Positions 1 to 12,300 of a stretch of 64,000 nt of DNA are shown piece by piece (the stretch's first letter is position 1; the number at the start of each line of letters is the position of its first letter). The notes under the pieces are model-generated. The model saw nothing but the letters and a program-made list of their open reading frames with translations, was not told the origin of the DNA and ran no database searches. Origin of the DNA: Cryptomeria japonica (lineage: Eukaryota; Streptophyta; Pinopsida; Cupressales; Cupressaceae); assembly GCF_030272615.1 (NCBI RefSeq), contig NC_081409.1:647064468-647128467 (forward strand), read 5' to 3'. The position numbers were made by a program, and so were the translations under genes.

Positions 1-1196
1 ACAGGTCCTCAGGAATGGTGGGCCCGCTGAGCCATCACTAACACCTGGCATCCAGTCACCTACCGTGCTGATTTGTCATTCTGTCATTTGCCAGAAGAAG
101 AACCATGGGGGCCCAACCTTCGTCTCAACAGGTCTATCTCCTACATCATCATCAAGACACGTGGACGGCTAATATTAACCCCTTGAGAAGGCTCTCAGAG
201 ATGGTGCGCCCACGGACACGCCATGGACACCTGGCACCTTGTCACTTTTGGAGCCGACCTGTCAATTTTTCATTCGTCAAGAAGGAACCGTAGGGACCCA
301 CAGTTTCCTTTTAGACCGCGTGTCATCAAGACACGTGGACGGTCCTGGTTAACTTTTGCTATTTCGCGGCCTTAAGAAGTGGGCATCTTACCCTTGCGAA
401 ATAGCGCGAGCCGCTAGATCATATCTCAACTTGCTCGACATTTAAACCCTGTTAGAAGCTCTCAGAGATGGTGGGCCCATAGACACGCCATGGACACCTG
501 GCGCCTTGTCACCTTCGGAGCTGACCTGTCAATTTTTCATTTGCTCAAAGGAGCCACAGGGTCTCAGTAAATTGTAAGAGCTGTCCTTGCCAGGTCATCT
601 CCACCTGTGAGCCAACTCATCTTTGGGGCCCACTGACACGTCATGGACACCTAGAGCCTTGACCTGCTGACTGTGGCGACCTGTACCACGTGTTACCTTA
701 TAATACGCCAGAAGAAAGCCATGGGGCTCCAGCTATCTCTGACAGCTATGCCTTCCACTTACCCCATCGTGACACATGGACGGCTGATATTCATTCTCGC
801 TATTTCGCAGCCTTAAAGGGTGAGCACTTAACCCTCGCGAAATAGCGCTGACCGTCGGATCCTTTCTCAAGTTGATCGGCATTTACCGGGCCCGACACTT
901 TAGAATGAAATAATACAAGGTGAAAAATTTTCAAATAATCAACATGACCGCCTAGGGAAATAGCAAGGGGGGACACTTCTTACGACCCCGCGACCCATGA
1001 CTTAAGTGGAATAAAGTAACGAAGGAATAGAAACCAAGGGATCTAATACAAAAGATAAAGTTTAAAACTTGGAAAACCCTTAAACCCTCTAGGTTTAGAA
1101 CAAAGCTGAAGCACTTAGACCATACCCTATTCAAAAAATTTCAAAATACCATAGCCAATTATGGGGAAAGAACCCAATTTTAAAACAGTGACAACA
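1..1196 (-). repeat. E1 3' LTR (5' part outside the window)
   Basis: This is a direct repeat of 13639-14833 with only scattered differences. Both copies stop matching after ...GACAACA (1196 and 14833), so the LTR starts TGTTGTC in element orientation. It contains two stem-loops with arms GCTATTTCGC/GCGAAATAGC (358-405 and 798-847) and three CACGTG cores (158-163, 332-337, 687-692). Short ORFs in this stretch are not genes; identical ones recur in the other LTR. Confidence 0.9.
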
Positions 1197-1343
1197 ACGG
1201 CTCTGACTAGGGATTGTTGATTACGAGATCAACACAAGAAAACTCAGAAAATCTAGAGAAACAGACCAAAACACAGACCAAAACCAGGAAAACAGGAAAG
1301 AAAACAAAATATATACAAACAAAGGACCTACTGTGCATGGACA
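1197..1343 (-). other. E1 3' untranslated stretch
   Basis: A 147-bp stretch between the pol stop (1344-1346) and the 3' LTR. A polypurine tract would be expected at its LTR-proximal end on the minus strand, but the adjoining sequence is not purine-rich, so the tract is lost, displaced or atypical. Confidence 0.5.
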
Positions 1344-4300
1344 TTAAGAGAAATAATGCTTCAGGAATTGTCCATGCACTGGAAATTCCTGCATCTCATC
1401 ATTCATATTCTTCAGAAAATATGAATCCTTACCATTCAAGTCACAAATTACAAAAGGGCCAATCCAGAGTGATTCAAACTTCTTATGCTTTCCTTTATCC
1501 TGCCCTTTTGCATTCCACTGAAGAACCATGTCGTTAATTTGAAACTTCCTTAACGATGTCCTTTTATCAAAAAATTATTTTGACTGTAACTGGAGCTTTT
1601 GATTTTTCTTATGAGCAGAAGTTCTAAGCTCTTCCACTTCTACAATTTGGATCATTCTGTTCTCCATTGGTTCAGATATTTCCATGTCCTCTTCCTGCAA
1701 AAACTTATATACTGGAAGAAGGTTATTTACCGGTAATCTGGCTTGGGTACCATAAACCAACTCAAAAGGTGACATTCCAATGGATTTTTTAACTATTATT
1801 CTATCTGCCCACAGAGCTAATTTCAACTTTTGATCCCAAGACCTTTTGTTTTCTTCTAGGATCTTCTTGATGATATTTAGCAAGCTTTTGTTGCTAGATT
1901 CTGCTTGTCCATTCCCCTGGGGGTGATAAGGCGATGAGTATGACATGAGTATACCATGACTATTACAAAAACCTACAAATTCTTCTGATCTAAAACACAT
2001 AGCATTATCCATGACCAATTTTGCAGGTGTTCCAAATCTAGTCACAATATTATCCATCAGGAAATCGATGACAATTTTACTAGTAGCTCTTCTTGTGGGA
2101 ATAGCTTCTATCCATTTGGTAAAATAATTTGTAGCCACTATAATCCATCCATGACCTCTTCCTGACTTTTCAACAATCTCTCCAATAAAATCAATACCCC
2201 ATTGGACAAAAGGAGCTTCTACAGAGACTGGATTTAGTGGTAAGGCTCCTTCATACTTGAGCTTAGAAGAAAATCTCTGACATGAATCACATCTTCGAAC
2301 ATATGCATGGGTATCTTTAAACAAAGTAGGCCAATAATACCCAGCCCGTATTATCTTACCAGCTGTAGTCTTAGCAGAGTAATGACCTCCACATACTCCA
2401 TCATGCATTTCATTCAACATCTGTTTAGCTTGAAATTCATCCAAACACAGTAGTAACTCCCCATCTCTTTTTCTCCAAAAAAGATCACCCTGAATGAGGA
2501 CATACTTTTGGGACTTGAGCTTCAAAGTTCTCTTCTGGTTGTGTGTCATTTCTTCTGGTAGCATATTACCCCTCAATACTTGGATTATCTCTGTGTACCA
2601 TGGTTGTCTCTCAATACTAGTAACCAAAGTATCTTTAACCTCAACATTGTGTACTTCAACATTCATGAGATTTGACTCAGTCATGAGCTTAGCCAAACCT
2701 AACCCTCTCACCAATTTAGTAATCTTTATCTCCAAATTGAATTCTTGAATTCTATTGATCCACTTACATCTTTTCCCAGTAACCTCAGACTGAGACAAAA
2801 TATCTTTAACTGCAGCATGTGGAACATAGGCAGTGACATTTGCATTCACCAAATATGGCCTAAAGGCTTTAACAGCTTTAACCAAGGCATAAGCTTGTTT
2901 CTCCATAGTTTCATATTTTAATTCTACCGCTTGCAAAGATTTGCTATAGAAAGCTATGGGACGTTCATATCCCTCACTATCCTTTTGCAATAACACTGCA
3001 GCCACTGTGTGATATGAAGCAAAAGAAAACAGAGAAAAAGGCTTACCATAATCCGGGGACTTCAACACTGGTGCTTCCTGGATCGCTTTCTTAATCTCAT
3101 TAAAATATTTTGAGGCTTCCTGATCCCAGTGAAACTTTGCGTCCTTCTTGAGCAATTTGACAATAGGCTTCACTATCTCAGCAAAGTTCGCAATGAATCT
3201 CCTGACAAAATTCACTTTGCCTAAAAAGGACTGAATTCCTTTCACATTCTTTGGTTTAGACACCCTATTGATTGCTTCAATTCTCTCAGGCTCTATTCTT
3301 ATCCCTTCCTTGGAGACTATGTGTCCCAATAACTTTCCTTCAGTGACCCCAAAGTGACATTTCTTGGGATTCAGTGATACACCAAATTCCAAAGCCTTAT
3401 CAAATACCTTTTCTAAATGTCCACAGTGATCATCAGCCTTCTTTGAGAAACAAGTTAAATCATCTTGGTAAACCACCATAATAATATTAATGAAATCCTT
3501 AAAAGCCACATCCATAGCTCTTTGAAATGTAGCCCTTGCATTTTTTAATCCAAATGGCATTCTCACATATACATAGGTTCCCCATGGAGTAATAAAAGCT
3601 GTTTTAAACTGTTCAGACTCCTTTACCAACACTTGATTGTATCCTGAGAAACCATCCATCGTGGATAAAAGATCACATCCTGTCACTCTTTGTAACATTG
3701 CTTCCATATTTGGGGATGAATAATTATCTTTTAAAGAGGCGACATTAAGATTTCTAAAATCAACACACAATCTGATGTCTCCATTTTTCTTTCTTACTGG
3801 GACCAGATTAGAGACCCATGAAGAATGTCTGATTGGTTTGATAATCCCCCCTTCTCTCAATTTAGTCAACTCTTGTTGCATTTTTGTTTCTAACAAGGGG
3901 TTAATAGGTCTCTGTTTCTGTCTAAAAGGCTTAGCATCTGGAAGTAAGGGAACTTCATGCTGAAAAAGATCTTGTCTATACGCCTTTAGGTCTTCATAAG
4001 ACCAAGCAAAAACATGTCTATACCTTTTCAGTAAACTGATTAGGTTAGTCCTAACATGAGGAGGTAGCTTTTTTCCAATATATACCAACTTGGGGGATGA
4101 TTCTGTCCCCAAGTTGACCTCCTCTAATTCCTCTAACTTGGTGGTAGATTGTTGGTGTAGATGACTGTCATTATAACTAAACATGCTTTCTAACTCCACC
4201 AAGCCTTTAGGTATCTCATTTGTTTCCAACCGGACAATATCATTTTCAAACACTGTCTCTATGTCATCCACCACTTCCACCAATGCATTACAATCAATTT

Positions 4301-4505
4301 TTTGTCCATCATAATCATCAACACATTGGATGAACCTAAGAATATCTTCATCATCAGCAAAAACTTGCCAATTATATACATTATCAGGAATAGCAGGCCT
4401 AGCTTTTATTTCCACAGTGGAGATACCAGTTAGTGTTGCATCATCATTTTTAAAGCAACATTGGCTAGGAAATCTGCCATAATATTTTTTGCTCGCTCTA
4501 TCCAA
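1344..4505 (-). pseudogene. E1 pol: reverse transcriptase, degenerate RNase H, integrase
   Basis: One long frame of 976 codons ends at TAA 1575-1577; an in-frame tail (1529-1344) continues the integrase C-terminus with a GPF-type module (motif WIGPFVI). Domains in order: reverse transcriptase at about 3960-3350, with MPFGLKNA and the catalytic YQDD; a gypsy-type RNase H at about 3060-2680, in which the usual DAS is FAS and the TDH-type motif is YVPH, so its catalytic Asp residues look lost; integrase with the zinc motif end CDSC, then core Asp (GIDF), Asp (VMDNA) and Glu (GQAESS). The RT class (FLGKVNFVRRFI) fits non-chromovirus Tat/Athila elements. The 5' end meets the preceding RNase H frame through a frameshift at about 4440-4500. 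RT and integrase active sites are present, but the reading frame is broken. Confidence 0.88.
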
Positions 4506-4975
4506 TTAAGAGAAAAGGCATCAAAATATTCAATAATATCCCAAACAGCATGCTTGTATTGCTTCAATTTATCATTCTTAGATGCATATTTAGATCTTAC
4601 CTGAGAAACAACCAACTCTGAATCACCCATCACTTTTAATAATCGGATTCCATGCCTTTTTGCAACCTCAAGTCCTAATAACAGGGCTTCATACTCTGCA
4701 GTATTATTTGTGCACTGGAACGCCAACAAGAATGAATATTTAAAGGTTATACCTGATGGGGATACAAAAAGAACCCCTGATCCAGACCCTTCTTTGGAAC
4801 AAGCTCCATCAAAATACATTTGCCACAATCCATACTCCTGTGCTTGTAGTTCAACTACAATTGGGTCAGTGTTCTTCAACTGGGGTGATACTGGCTGAAT
4901 TCTGAAGTTATCTAAATCCACATCAATCATACAATTAAGCATACTAGGGTCCACATTTTCAATTACCTTAGGAAC
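4430..4975 (-). pseudogene. E1 archaeal-type RNase H (aRH) located upstream of RT
   Basis: The frame continues from the protease across TGA 4976-4978. It shows the type-I RNase H pattern of the archaeal/plant-acquired kind: Asp in YFDGACS, Glu in NTAEYEAL, Asp in MGDSELVV, and the final motif with Asp in IMADFLANVA. All four catalytic positions are present. The domain would remove the RNA strand of RNA/DNA hybrids during reverse transcription. In the Tat elements I know of, this extra domain lies between the ordinary RNase H and integrase; here it precedes RT. A frameshift at its end separates it from the RT frame. Confidence 0.85.
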
Positions 4976-5947
4976 TCACGGCTCCCTGTATAGTTTGACC
5001 TGATTGCCACCAATAGGAATAGTAGCATAAGACAAATCCAATTGAACATTTCCCCCCACTGCTACTGCCCACTGCCTAGAAAGTAACATGCCATAGTGGG
5101 GTTTAGTATCTGTGACAATAACATCCATTTTATAAGTGGCTTCAGGAAATGCAGCTATTTTCACTTCTACGTCTTTCATTGTACCTATCACAGGCACTTC
5201 TCTGTTATCCATGGCATAGCATTTCCCATACACAGTAGTCACTGACAACCCTAATTCTTTCATAACACCAAAGGGCATTACATTAGCCGCTGCTCCTGAA
5301 TCTATCATGCAATTTTTAATTAATCGGTTATTAACTAGCAGGGTAACATAGAAGGGATCCACCTGAGAAGGCTCCTGAGTAATAGTGGTTCCAACATATA
5401 CCTCTGGAGTTTGGAACCCTTGATCCTTTCCAATTCTATCTAAGTTAATGGGTAATACTGAGTCACCATCAAATATACTAGAAAATAGAGACAAAGCTGC
5501 ATCCTTGTGTTCTTTAATCTTTAGTAACTCTACTAATGGGACAATAACCTTCATTTGAGTTAAAGCTTGGGTCATATCAAATGTAGAATAATTACATTTT
5601 TCAGTATTAGCCTTGACCTTTTCTACTTTGAGTTGATTGGCCTTTTTTACTATTTCCGCCTTTTGTACATCACCAACAATTTTGGCATCTGTGGTTCTAG
5701 GTGAGTCTTTAACTTGTTCCTCTTTTACTTGACTAGCTTTAACAAGAGCAGTAGCACTGTTTGATGCTTCTTTCTTAGTGACTTCTTTTACAAACATGGA
5801 ACCTGGCTCACCTCGATCAGTATCTCTCTTGGTGCTTCTCAGGTTGTAGTTATGTTTTGCTTTGGCAATTGCAGCCTTAGTAAGATTTTTAACTTCCTCT
5901 TCACTAGGCCTCCTAAGATGAACTTCTTCATCTTCAATTGTTACCAC
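4976..5947 (-). pseudogene. E1 aspartic protease region
   Basis: This frame follows gag in the same reading frame after one TAG (5978-5980) and ends at TGA 4976-4978, which looks like a decayed CGA because the frame continues into the RNase H. A retropepsin-like domain occupies the C-terminal half: active-site motif MIDSGAAANVMP, then a LLSRQWA segment where related elements have LLGRPW. The N-terminal half is charged and Lys-rich, consistent with a gag-protease linker. It would process the polyprotein. Confidence 0.8.
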
Positions 5948-5977
5948 ATTCAGTGTGGGATGCCAACCTAAGGCTAA

Positions 5978-8083
5978 CTACCCTTGCACTAACCTTCCAT
6001 TATCTAACACATCACTGTACTCACTTTGTATAGATTCCTCATCACTTTCTATGATAGTTTCAAACATATTAATATCAAGCTCTGTTTCTGGTCTCATGGA
6101 TTCTTCCAGAGCTTGAGCCACTGCACACTGATGAGGAGAATGTGGTCCATCACAAGCAATACACCAGGGAGTATTTTCTATATTATTAACAGTTTTCCCT
6201 TTCAAAGGATCTGGTGTGTCTTGGCTTTGAGCAATTTTAGGCTTCTCAACTTGGGGCTTACCATCCTTCCAATTTGTATTGTATGGCATATCATGTAACC
6301 TAGGAGGTCTATCCTGCCAGTTGTAATGAGGTTTATCATTTTTGTTAACCTTAGCAGTCAAATCTTTCATAGCAGTAACCAGTTTTTCTATTTTATCCTC
6401 TTCCTTAGCAACTTTGTTAGGTTGCTGTTTGGTTTCATGCCATAATCTTCCATCTGTCCTCCTTCCTAATTTTCCAGATGCCTTTCTATTACTTTCAGCA
6501 TTTATGGCAATTCTAAAGGCATCCCTCAGGTTATGAGGATTTTTATCTCTGAGAATGTAAGCCATCTTGGAATCAAATGCATTATAATATGTATTAAGGC
6601 ACATATTGTCATCTAGCCTCATTACCTGATACAATCTATGCATAGCCTTTTGGAACCTAGCATTAAAATCAGTGACTATTTCATTTTCAGATTTTCTAAT
6701 ATTATTGAACTCATTCAGCATGAAACTCACATTAGTCTTATCACCGTACTGTTCTTGAAAGCAATTTTTGAACTCTTCCCATGAACCTATGCTAGCTACT
6801 GGAAGGCCTCTGTACCAATCTCTTGCATCATCGACCAGGGATTGAACAAACAGTTTCATAATAACATCTTCATCAACTATCTCATAATCATTTATCAAAT
6901 CCCCAAAAGATTTGAGATGTTCCTCAGCACTGACTGCATTGTTCCCAGCAAATTTATGGAGTTTGTCTCTTAACTCAGTGGGAACATGATTTGGATATTC
7001 TGGGATCCCATCAAAAAACAATTGCCTATATTGTTCTAGATTAATCGGCCTTCTTTGAAAAGGGGAAACAGTACTATTATTCCCCATGATCATTTTAGCT
7101 TTTGGGATTGGGGACTGAGATGTTTGGGTGTACTGTTTATTTGAAGGTATGTGGCTTGCTGAGGCAATGTTAGTGTGTGCTGCTGGTTGGGTATTGCCCT
7201 GAGGAAGAGAGATATGTTGGGGATTAGGCTTGCTAAGATCTTCTGATGGGAATGTAATAGGGGGAGCTTTTAGGTAGTTAATCTTTCTTTTAACTTCCTG
7301 ATTTGCAGCTTCTAACTCAGCCTTTTCCAATTCCATTTGGAGGTCTTCCTTTTCCTTCCTCATCCTTTCCATCTCTCTCTCATGTGCTAGGATCCTATGA
7401 GAAATCCCTTCTGCAGTTTTAGACTCTACTCCATCATCTACCCATATCTATTTCCCTTTGTCTAAATTAACTTTAGGAAGCTGGGAGTCATTAAAAACTT
7501 CCTTACTTGGCTGGGCTACTGACTTAGAGACTGGTCTCATCTTAGGGATTAAGATCTCCCTAATCACTGGGCCTTCCTCATCACCCTTTTCTTTTTCCTT
7601 GGCAAGCACTTCAAGATCAGCTATCTGTCTAAGAAGCCTATCTCTCTCCATTATTTTGGCTTTAACTTCCTTTTCCTTATCTGCCTCCTTTTGGGCCCTC
7701 AAGGATATTAAATGATGAACTCTTTTATTTAATTCTTCAATTTCTTGAGACATTTTATCCTCATTAGGATAGTTTTCTTCAGAATCTGATGCATTAATTT
7801 GATCTATATCAATCAAACTAATGTTCCCATCTATTGTCCTAGGAACAGAGTGCCTAATTGCATTTGAGCTAGTTCTATCTTTTGTAGAAACACTAACATG
7901 TGATAAATCTCGACTTAAAGTAGGCACCTCATCAATATTCCCAAACAATCCTGAATGAAAACCTAAAATATCATGCTCTGAATCTCTTGAAGATGAATTT
8001 GACTTTGCATAAACAGGTCGGTCAGGCACCTTACCAGTATTGTTGTTTTTCTGCACCCATGCAGCATTTGATGGTTCATGCAT
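5978..8083 (-). pseudogene. E1 gag
   Basis: One frame is broken by TAG at 7448-7450 and ended by TAG at 5978-5980. The first ATG I can place is at 8083; a GTG codon precedes it. The N-terminal third is rich in Glu/Lys and predicted to form coiled coils (about 7700-7290). The capsid-like retrotransposon gag domain is at about 6990-6600 (motifs DDARDWYRGLP and WEEFKNCFQEQYG). A zinc-knuckle-like CIACDGPHSPHQC lies near 6150; its spacing is C-x2-C-x3-H-x4-C, one shorter than usual. It would form the particle and bind the RNA. Confidence 0.85.
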
Positions 8084-8086
8084 CAC

Positions 8087-9322
8087 AGATCTTTTCTGTC
8101 CTCTTCATGATTGCTCTGGCAGACCTTCTTGCAAGGTTTCACGAGGATGCTTCTTCATGAATGACCTTGTGTGCTTATTTCCTTGCATCTTGCTTGTCTT
8201 TATTTTGGAAAGTTGGTATTCTCACAAGGACTGGTTCAATAGTAACAGAGTCGCCACCCACAAAACTATGGGAAAGATAAAGAACAAGCAGTCTTACTCA
8301 CAAATACAACGATATTATCCATAAGTCTCGGCACAGATTCTGTGTCTATGTCTTTGTGATAACTGTCCCCAGCAGAGTCGCCACTTTTGTTGTTCTCAAA
8401 ATCTGATTCCCCTTCAATGCCCTTAATAATACAATCTAAAATGGGTGCCGAGAAGACATCAAGGATAAAGGGATTTTAGAGACAACATATGACAAGGTTT
8501 GGTTAGACCTTCTACACTTCGGGCTCTTCCTTGAACCCAGGTGGGTATACCCTTTGTGAATTAACTTCACACTCTTAAGCAACAAACCCACAGCAAACCA
8601 ATCCAGAAAACCAGTGAGTTTATTCACCTTGAAAACAACTGAAAACAAAGAATGAAACAATACTCAACTTCAGCATATTTGATCAACAAAGCATGCAATA
8701 AACAGCTTCGATTAGTACCAGTGCTTTATCCATGGCTACAGAGTCACTCAAACTCAAATAAAACTCCTGAAACAAAATATCCCTATACTTCCCATCAACT
8801 TGGTTTCCATTAATCCTTGCGAATGCCTAACACCAACAAGAATTCAATCACTTCAAACTAAACTATGGTCCTCAAAATTCAAAGTCTCTCCTGAAGTATT
8901 TACTGGTAAGAATGATCATGCATATTTAATTTCCCTCCTAGAGAGAAAAGCTAAAAACACCCATACAGAGATTGCCTTACAATTTCAATCAAACAGAAAA
9001 TCCTGGATTATTCAGAATGAAAACAGTAAATAGACTTAAGGACAAGATTGAAGACGACACAGAGCTTTACTCAAAACTGACGGCCTGTATATTGATATTC
9101 ATTTGAAAAGATCTTACAAAAGTCTGATTCTCCATTGAACTTTGGAAAAGCTCAGATAATTTTCTGCAGCATTTTCTTACAAAATTTTTGTGATCCCCTT
9201 CTCCCTAGTCCTGGTATCCATTTATAACAATATGGATGCACAAAGCTTCGGACTTCTCGAGGAAAGTTTGTTACAATTTATTTCAAAAATTGAAGAGGTT
9301 ATGATTTTTTTGCGTGAATCAG
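8087..9322 (-). other. E1 spacer between extra ORF and gag, with two primer-site-like motifs
   Basis: About 1.2 kb without a credible coding frame (a 74-codon frame at 8660-8436 has no recognisable features). On the minus strand TGGCGACTCTGCTGGGGAC occurs at 8383-8365 and a partial second copy, TGGCGACTCTG, at 8256-8246. From memory, this wording is typical of the sequence directly after the 5' LTR of Tat-type elements, so it is odd to find it 4.8 kb inside this element. Confidence 0.5.
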
Positions 9323-12300
9323 TTATGCACTCTTCTCAGATTCCCCAGCAGTCTGTTCAACGGGTTGTTCAGTTGTAACTTCTTCTGGCTCTTCAGGGAC
9401 GCCCTCCAACTGCTCTGGATCTCGAGTGGAATATTTTACTCCCCACTCACTATATGTCTCCTTTGTCGGCCATACAAAACTAATCACATCACTCTTAACT
9501 TTAGTCAACCTTTTCCAAGAATTCCTCAGCTTGTTGACTTCTGAGTTAAGAAAACTATAGTGTGATTTAATTCTTTCTATTTCCTGTATGGTTATAACAA
9601 AAAATGAGGTATCATCCAGATCAATGATTCCCTTGACCCTTGCTGACAATTTGGCATCCATCTCATTGAGCCATATCTGTTTATCTTTCAGCTGATCTGG
9701 ATTGGCAAAAATTCCTGGGAGCAACTCACAAACTTGATCAGTGTATTCCTTTTTAAGCAATTTAACCCTTCTTTCCACATTGTCCACCTCTGTTGCCAAT
9801 TGCAATAAACTCTTAGTGATATCAGAAGTGGATTTGATAATAGGGTTAGATCTTGCTTCATCACAGGAAACACACATGAACTCTAAGTCTTGCTCCCTAG
9901 GCCTCCATCTATCAAAAATGGGTGTCAAAATGGCCTTATCTCTTCTTAACTTAGTCCATATCTCCATGACCTTTCCTACACTATTGTGAAGGAGTGAGGC
10001 ATTTATAGTGTCTACAAAACTAGAGATTGTGGCTTTTACCTTCTCCTCATACTTCCCCGCATAATAGGCCTGAGTCTGCTTTAGATTCTCCAATTCTTGG
10101 GGAGTTATCTCAATCATTTGAGAGCTAGAAGGCGCAGGAGATGGTGGGAGCTCAATGATGGGGCTAGTAGGTGGAGGTCTTGCAGGAGAAGAGGTGATCA
10201 TTAATGTTGAAGACTCACCTTGTTGGCGTTGTCCTGCCAGCTGGCTATGCAATTTAGCAATAATGCTATCTCTGCCTCTTATCTCCTCCTTGGCACTATC
10301 ATAAGCTTTCAAAACTGTTTCCAATTTAAACTAGAGGGCCTCCTTTTCTTTGGCTTCCTTTTCAGCCACTGCAACACTAAATTTGGCAGTCTCTAGCACA
10401 GTGCTAGCAGCCTCTACTACCCCTGTACTCTCTACTCTCTTGACCATCAATCCACCAATGTGACTTGTACCTGAGGTATCTTTACCTTTCTTGTCCTCAT
10501 TTCTTTTAAGGGACCACATGACCAGTACAACATTGTCCTTACTGAATGTAACCCCTTCCATGGGTTTGGTCTCTTTTCTCACTGCATCCAGCACCAGAGC
10601 ATCAACAATATTCCATTCTATTAGAATGAGCACTCCAGCTTGTGCTACTAGATCCCTTCCCTGTTCAGGAGTGATGGTTTTGAATTCTTCCATCATCTCC
10701 TATTTTATCTCTTCCTCTACTGAGGCTGGATCTTTATTAGGCTGCTCTGCCCTTTTTGCTTCACATCTAGCATTATATTTATCTATATGTTGCTTCCAGA
10801 TAAATTGCATAAATGCTTCAGATGTGACGAAGCCATCATCAGCTAGAAAGGCACTAGTAGCCTTCTTTATCTCAGGATCCCACTCTTGGCCTTTAAGTTC
10901 AGTTGAAGTGATGTCCATCTGTGCTTCAGTGGGTTCTTCTGGCATCCCTTCTTCCACTTCATCATATGTATATGCAATCTCCCCCAAGCTGGCCAACTGT
11001 GAGAGGTATTCAGTTGCTGCTTGCTCATCTCCGATGTGGAGAGGGGATTGGGATGGGGAATGCAGGGGTGTATCTGATTGCACTTCCTTTCCCACCCTCT
11101 GCTTATTTGGGCTATCCTGGATATCAATGACATCTTGTACCTTCCTCTTTCCTTTGGATGAAGAGGGCTCCCCTGTTGTAGACACCAACACACTGTAACC
11201 TGCTTTCTTATGTAGGGTGTAATCACCAGGAGGGATTGCTTTAATGGGAGCTGATTTTCCCAAAATCATTCTTGCTTTCTTAGGGTTATTCTTGATTACA
11301 ACTTCCCTCTTCTCCTTTATTGTTTGCATCACATCCTCAAAGCAAATAATCAAAAATTTTATTTTCTCTTCCAATGGGAAGAAGCTAGACAATGGGTCAT
11401 AGCTAGCATCAAATTGATGCACAAAATCTAGGGCCTTCCTGTAAGCCACCCACTTTTCCTTCCTCAACTCCTGTTCATCTAAATCAAATTCATTCCTGAT
11501 GAGGTCTTCAGGAAAGTGGAATTGATGAGGCCTACCTCTGCATGCTACTTTCTTCCAGAACACACCATTGTAAAAGTCCTCTGGATCAGCACATCTAGAC
11601 ACTGCAGTGGACAAATGGTAGGGTTTGAGGAAATCCTCAAAACATTTCCAGCCTCCCTTGGTGATTACAAATTGGTGGGCTACTGTAGCCATAGGGAAAA
11701 TAGTCCCTTTACCTCTGCCTGTTAACTCTGCCTCTTGCAGGTTACCAATTTGTCTAAGAATCTCAGCTATTCCCACTTTGAGGGGGACCTGGTATGGTAA
11801 CAAAAATGGGGTGCCTCTGAAACCAAAAACTCTAAAAACTGTAGAGACTGGATATAAGTACATATCACCCCAATTATGAACTATCTCGATATTCTCTGCG
11901 AATTCTTTTGGTCTTAAGAACTCCAGAAGAACCTTGGGGACTCTTGGGTTGTCAGAGCAAAGGAGAGTCCCTATTTTGGATGCAAAATATTTATCGAATT
12001 TCAGAAAACTAGCATCCTCTCTGTCCCATGACAACACAGTACTCCATAGTTGTACCGGCATCTTCTCTCCCTCCTTTTCTTTTACCAGGTTCATACCACT
12101 GGCGAAATAATCACCACCTTTGAAGAGAAAGAGGTGCATCAAGAGTGAATACCACCCAAATGGCCTATCTACCTTTCCATTCTTTATCCCTATCAATCCT
12201 CCATGGATAGCATCGGCAATATAAGAAGCATAATCAAATGTAATAGCAAGGGAAGGATTCAAAATTTGAACAATCATTAGCAAGTAATGGTTTGGAATAT

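Noticed and set aside
10491-11198. A 235-codon plus-strand frame
   Set aside because: Antisense shadow of the E1 extra ORF; no recognisable features and Ser-rich as expected from the opposite strand.
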